Under the pieces are notes generated by a model, which was not told the origin of the DNA, ran no database searches, and saw only the letters and a list, made by a program, of their open reading frames with translations. This document shows positions 61,508-64,000 of a stretch of 64,000 nt of DNA, in pieces; position 1 is the stretch's first letter; each line of letters opens with the position of its first letter. Origin of the DNA: Winogradskyella helgolandensis (GTDB taxonomy: Bacteria; Bacteroidota; Bacteroidia; Flavobacteriales; Flavobacteriaceae); assembly GCF_013404085.1 (NCBI RefSeq), contig NZ_JABFHO010000001.1, forward strand, positions 2,119,001 through 2,183,000, in the 5' to 3' direction. The position numbers and the translations under genes are program-made.

Positions 61508-63415
61508 ATGAAAAATATTTTAGCCATCATATTAATTGCGTTTACAATTGGTCTCAGTGCTCAAAATTATATTGAGCATACTGTAAAACCAGGTGAGACG
61601 ATTGAAAGTATAGCCAAAGGTTATTTAGTAACTCCTTTTGATATTTATGCGCTCAATCCTGATGCTAAACGTAAATTTCAACCCAATACGGTTTTAATTA
61701 TTCCAAATTCTAAAGTAAAGAATGAGTCTATTGTAGAAGATAGCAGAGAACTTATTGGGTATAAAGATCATAGGGTAAAACGAAAAGAAACGTTGTACGG
61801 TTTAGCGCAAGAATACAATGTATCTGAAGAAGAAATTAAAAAAGCAAACCGTTCGTTGTATTCTGAAAACCTTAAGAAAGGCGATAAGATTAGAATACCA
61901 CGCTTTAAATCAGTTGTCTCAAAACAAACCTTAACGAATACCGTAAAAAAATACACTGTACAACCTCAAGATGGTAAATGGGGAATTGCCTATAAATTTG
62001 GAATTTCTGTTGCAGATTTAGAAGCATTAAATCCATTTATGAATGAAACAATTCAGCCTGGAGATGAACTAAATGTACCTAATATACACGATAAGGAAGA
62101 AAAGGATATTGAATCTAAATTTGGTTATTATGAAGTTTTACCTAAAGAAGGATTTTTTAGATTAAACATAAAACTCAACTTAACGCAAGAACAACTTGAA
62201 GATTTAAATCCAGAGTTAAAAGAAACGGGTTTGAAAGCCGGTATGATTTTAAAAGTACCAGCAGGTGTTGATACGACTAGTGAATTAGAAGCTGTTCAAA
62301 CTACAAATTTAAAAAGCAACTTAAGCAACTTTAAAACTAAAAAAATAGCCTTAATGATGCCGTATCGTCTAGATCGAATTGATGTAGATGCTGTAGAAGA
62401 AACTAAAGAGAAGATTAAAGAAGACAAACGTTTATCTGTTGTTTTAGATTTTCATGTTGGTGTAATGATGGCTTTAGACTCGGCAAAACAATTAGGGATT
62501 TCAACAGATTTGAAAGTTTTTGATACACGTTATCATATTTCAAAAACAGCAGAAATATTAGCAGAGAATGACTTCTCTGACTATGATGCAGTGATTGGAC
62601 CAATGGAAGAAAATAGTTTTAATCGTGTTGCAATGACTTTAAAATCAGATAATATACCTGTAATTGCAGCAATGATTAAACCTAAGCAAGGTTACAGTAA
62701 TGTATTTCAGACGATACCAGACGAAAAGTTGTTGAGTAAAGTTATGATAGATTTTGTGAAAGCAGATAGTTTAAAAACTAAAGTGGTTATTATTTCAGAT
62801 CATGCGCACAAAACTAGTAGTGAAGCTTTACAAAAAGTGTTTCCTAATTCTAAATTAATCTTAACACAAAAAGATAAAAAAGACAAAACAAAAGATGCGT
62901 ATTATATTTATCATGCTAATTTACAGAATGTATTTTCAGCTGGTAAGACCGTAGTGTTTTTAGAAACTGATAATTCATCTTTGGCATCAAGCGTTATTAG
63001 TATGCTAAATGGTTTTGCTGTAGATAAAACTGAAATTGTATTGGCAACCTTAAACAAAGGGAAGGCATTTGAAGGAAAAGATATAGATAACAATAACTTA
63101 TCTCATCTTAAATTTCATTATCCATCTGTACATAAAGATTTTGATGAGACAAAATCAAATGGCTTTGTTGAGGCATACCGCAAAGAATATGGTGTAACAC
63201 CAAGTAAATATGTGGCACGTGGCTTTGATATTACTTTAGATCTTTTAATGCGATTAGCTTCTGCTGAAAATTTATACGAAGCATCAACAGATTCAATTGA
63301 AACGGAATATATTGAAAATAAGTTTAGATATAATAAAGCGCTGTCTGGTGGCTATATTAACGAAGCGGTATATATTGTAAAATATGATGACCTTAGAATT
63401 GTAAAGGCAGAATAG
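61508..63415 (+). CDS. Exported protein with four LysM repeats and periplasmic-binding-like domain
   Basis: A 635-residue exported protein (signal peptide ending GLSAQ). Four LysM-type modules fill residues 18-255: HTVKPGETIESIAKGYL, HRVKRKETLYGLAQEYN, YTVQPQDGKWGIAYKFG and the diverged YEVLPKEGFFRLNIKLN. The C-terminal half from about 275 is a periplasmic-binding-protein fold like amino-acid ABC receptors (IALMMPYRLDRIDVDAVEE, YDAVIGPMEENSFNRV). LysM binds peptidoglycan, so the domain is tethered to the wall; the ligand is unknown. Such fused proteins follow guaA in many Flavobacteriaceae. Confidence 0.9.
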   Translation: MKNILAIILIAFTIGLSAQNYIEHTVKPGETIESIAKGYLVTPFDIYALNPDAKRKFQPNTVLIIPNSKVKNESIVEDSRELIGYKDHRVKRKETLYGLAQEYNVSEEEIKKANRSLYSENLKKGDKIRIPRFKSVVSKQTLTNTVKKYTVQPQDGKWGIAYKFGISVADLEALNPFMNETIQPGDELNVPNIHDKEEKDIESKFGYYEVLPKEGFFRLNIKLNLTQEQLEDLNPELKETGLKAGMILKVPAGVDTTSELEAVQTTNLKSNLSNFKTKKIALMMPYRLDRIDVDAVEETKEKIKEDKRLSVVLDFHVGVMMALDSAKQLGISTDLKVFDTRYHISKTAEILAENDFSDYDAVIGPMEENSFNRVAMTLKSDNIPVIAAMIKPKQGYSNVFQTIPDEKLLSKVMIDFVKADSLKTKVVIISDHAHKTSSEALQKVFPNSKLILTQKDKKDKTKDAYYIYHANLQNVFSAGKTVVFLETDNSSLASSVISMLNGFAVDKTEIVLATLNKGKAFEGKDIDNNNLSHLKFHYPSVHKDFDETKSNGFVEAYRKEYGVTPSKYVARGFDITLDLLMRLASAENLYEASTDSIETEYIENKFRYNKALSGGYINEAVYIVKYDDLRIVKAE

Positions 63416-63514
63416 TTTATAAATGATACCCTTAATAGTCATTTTCTAGGCTTATATCGCTTTTAGTATTATACTCTCGAAAAAGTTATTACTTTTAATT
63501 CGAAATAATTACTC

Positions 63515-64000
63515 TTGAAAAACCTACTTATAATTTTAACCCTATTTTTTCTAGGAAGCACTTTTAATGAAGACGAGTCCGTGACTTGGAGTGAAGCTAA
63601 ACTTACTTGGGTAGACTTTAAAGGAGCTCCTGATTCAGAATCTGATGCTGTTGCTTTAACAGCTTCTGGTATTACTTTTGGGTATTCTGTTAAAACATCG
63701 GGAGAGCGAATCGTTGATTTTTCTACGACTGTTGAAGCGCATTTTTACCCGAATAAATCTTGGTATTTAAAGGATAAAGCGAATGCTCATATTTTAGCTC
63801 ATGAACAGTTACATTTTGATATTACAGAACTTTATGCACGTCAATTTAGAGCGCAAATAAAAAAGTTGAAAGTGAATCAAAATGTGAAAGAGCAAATGAA
63901 CAGGTTACATGCAACCATAAATGAAGCTGTAAATGATACGCAAAGACGTTACGATGAGGAAACAGATCATTCTATGAATAGAGAAATGCAAAAAGAATGG
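63515..64000 (+). CDS. DUF922 family exported putative metallopeptidase (C-terminus cut), TTG start
   Basis: The gene runs off the right edge; 162 residues are seen. It begins at a TTG, in frame with a signal-like peptide (MKNLLIILTLFFLGS), and has no ATG nearby. The DUF922 core shows VTWSEAKLTWVDFKGAPD and the HExxH-like element AHEQLHFDITELYAR, as in zinc peptidase folds. Members are exported, uncharacterised proteins. It lies 99 bases after the LysM gene on the same strand. The catalytic claim rests on the motif only. Confidence 0.82.
   Translation, partial: MKNLLIILTLFFLGSTFNEDESVTWSEAKLTWVDFKGAPDSESDAVALTASGITFGYSVKTSGERIVDFSTTVEAHFYPNKSWYLKDKANAHILAHEQLHFDITELYARQFRAQIKKLKVNQNVKEQMNRLHATINEAVNDTQRRYDEETDHSMNREMQKEW

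Overview
The window is AT-rich chromosomal DNA from a member of the Bacteroidota, most likely family Flavobacteriaceae. The lineage call rests on type IX secretion (T9SS) C-terminal sorting domains of both type A and type B, CarboxypepD_reg/TonB outer-membrane receptors, promoters of the Bacteroidota form TTTG-N19/20-TAnnTTTG, near absence of Shine-Dalgarno sequences, a DUF4295 gene after rpmB-rpmG, and the bacillithiol gene bshC. I found no rRNA or tRNA gene, no insertion sequence, no phage gene, no CRISPR array and no recognisable defence island. Most of it is core genome with accessory pieces between.

Layout. 1-5.3 kb: a partial transglutaminase-like protein, a Cys-rich CarboxypepD_reg protein, HtpG, FabH and a small membrane protein. 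5.4-15.7 kb: a secreted amidohydrolase, an OMP_b-brl_3 TonB receptor, a CoA-binding protein, a sodium/solute symporter, RecR, a family 2 glycosyltransferase, a 2-oxoacid dehydrogenase E2 with an unusual active-site Asn, a 51-residue membrane protein and a beta-barrel protein. 15.9-19.7 kb: a compact co-directional cluster with no known pathway, made of a DUF134 regulator under a palindromic operator, a 54-residue DUF5320-like protein, a stand-alone GTP cyclohydrolase II, a hotdog thioesterase and a 690-residue PLP-fold enzyme with a long N-terminal extension. 19.8-25.3 kb: DnaQ-type exonuclease, FAH-family hydrolase, Hpt protein, CinA, then rpmB-rpmG-DUF4295 from a near-consensus promoter, then ftsY. 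25.3-31.1 kb: a T9SS type B surface protein, a serine-hydrolase lipoprotein, RimO and an aldo/keto reductase.

31.2-35.9 kb on the minus strand is a three-gene unit: PQQ-type sugar dehydrogenase-like lipoprotein, TonB receptor and alpha/beta hydrolase, with an inverted repeat placed like an activator site upstream. 36.1-37.2 kb is an M23 lipoprotein. 37.3-45.0 kb on the minus strand is a long train: ABC ATPase, two DUF3526-type permeases, a COG0523 GTPase, a MerC-domain protein, FolE, a Tat-signal thioredoxin-reductase-like flavoprotein, then a VOC protein and a DUF4287/DUF5655 protein behind a separate 13-bp inverted repeat. It diverges from a Fur-family gene at 45060 whose promoter encloses a perfect 7-5-7 palindrome. 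I read this locus as a probable zinc (Zur) regulon.

45.7-51.1 kb encodes two large secreted metallopeptidases (M16, M14). 51.2-54.2 kb has bshC coupled to a group II PLP decarboxylase. 54.5-59.6 kb is one 1709-residue secreted protein joining a PQQ-type dehydrogenase domain, two heme-binding CxxCH motifs, two ricin-type lectin modules around an Ig-like module, and a T9SS tag. 59.8 kb to the end holds guaA, a four-LysM periplasmic-binding-like protein and a partial DUF922 protein. The two items most worth following are the DUF134/DUF5320/RibA/thioesterase/PLP cluster and the Zur-type divergent promoter with its attached operon.
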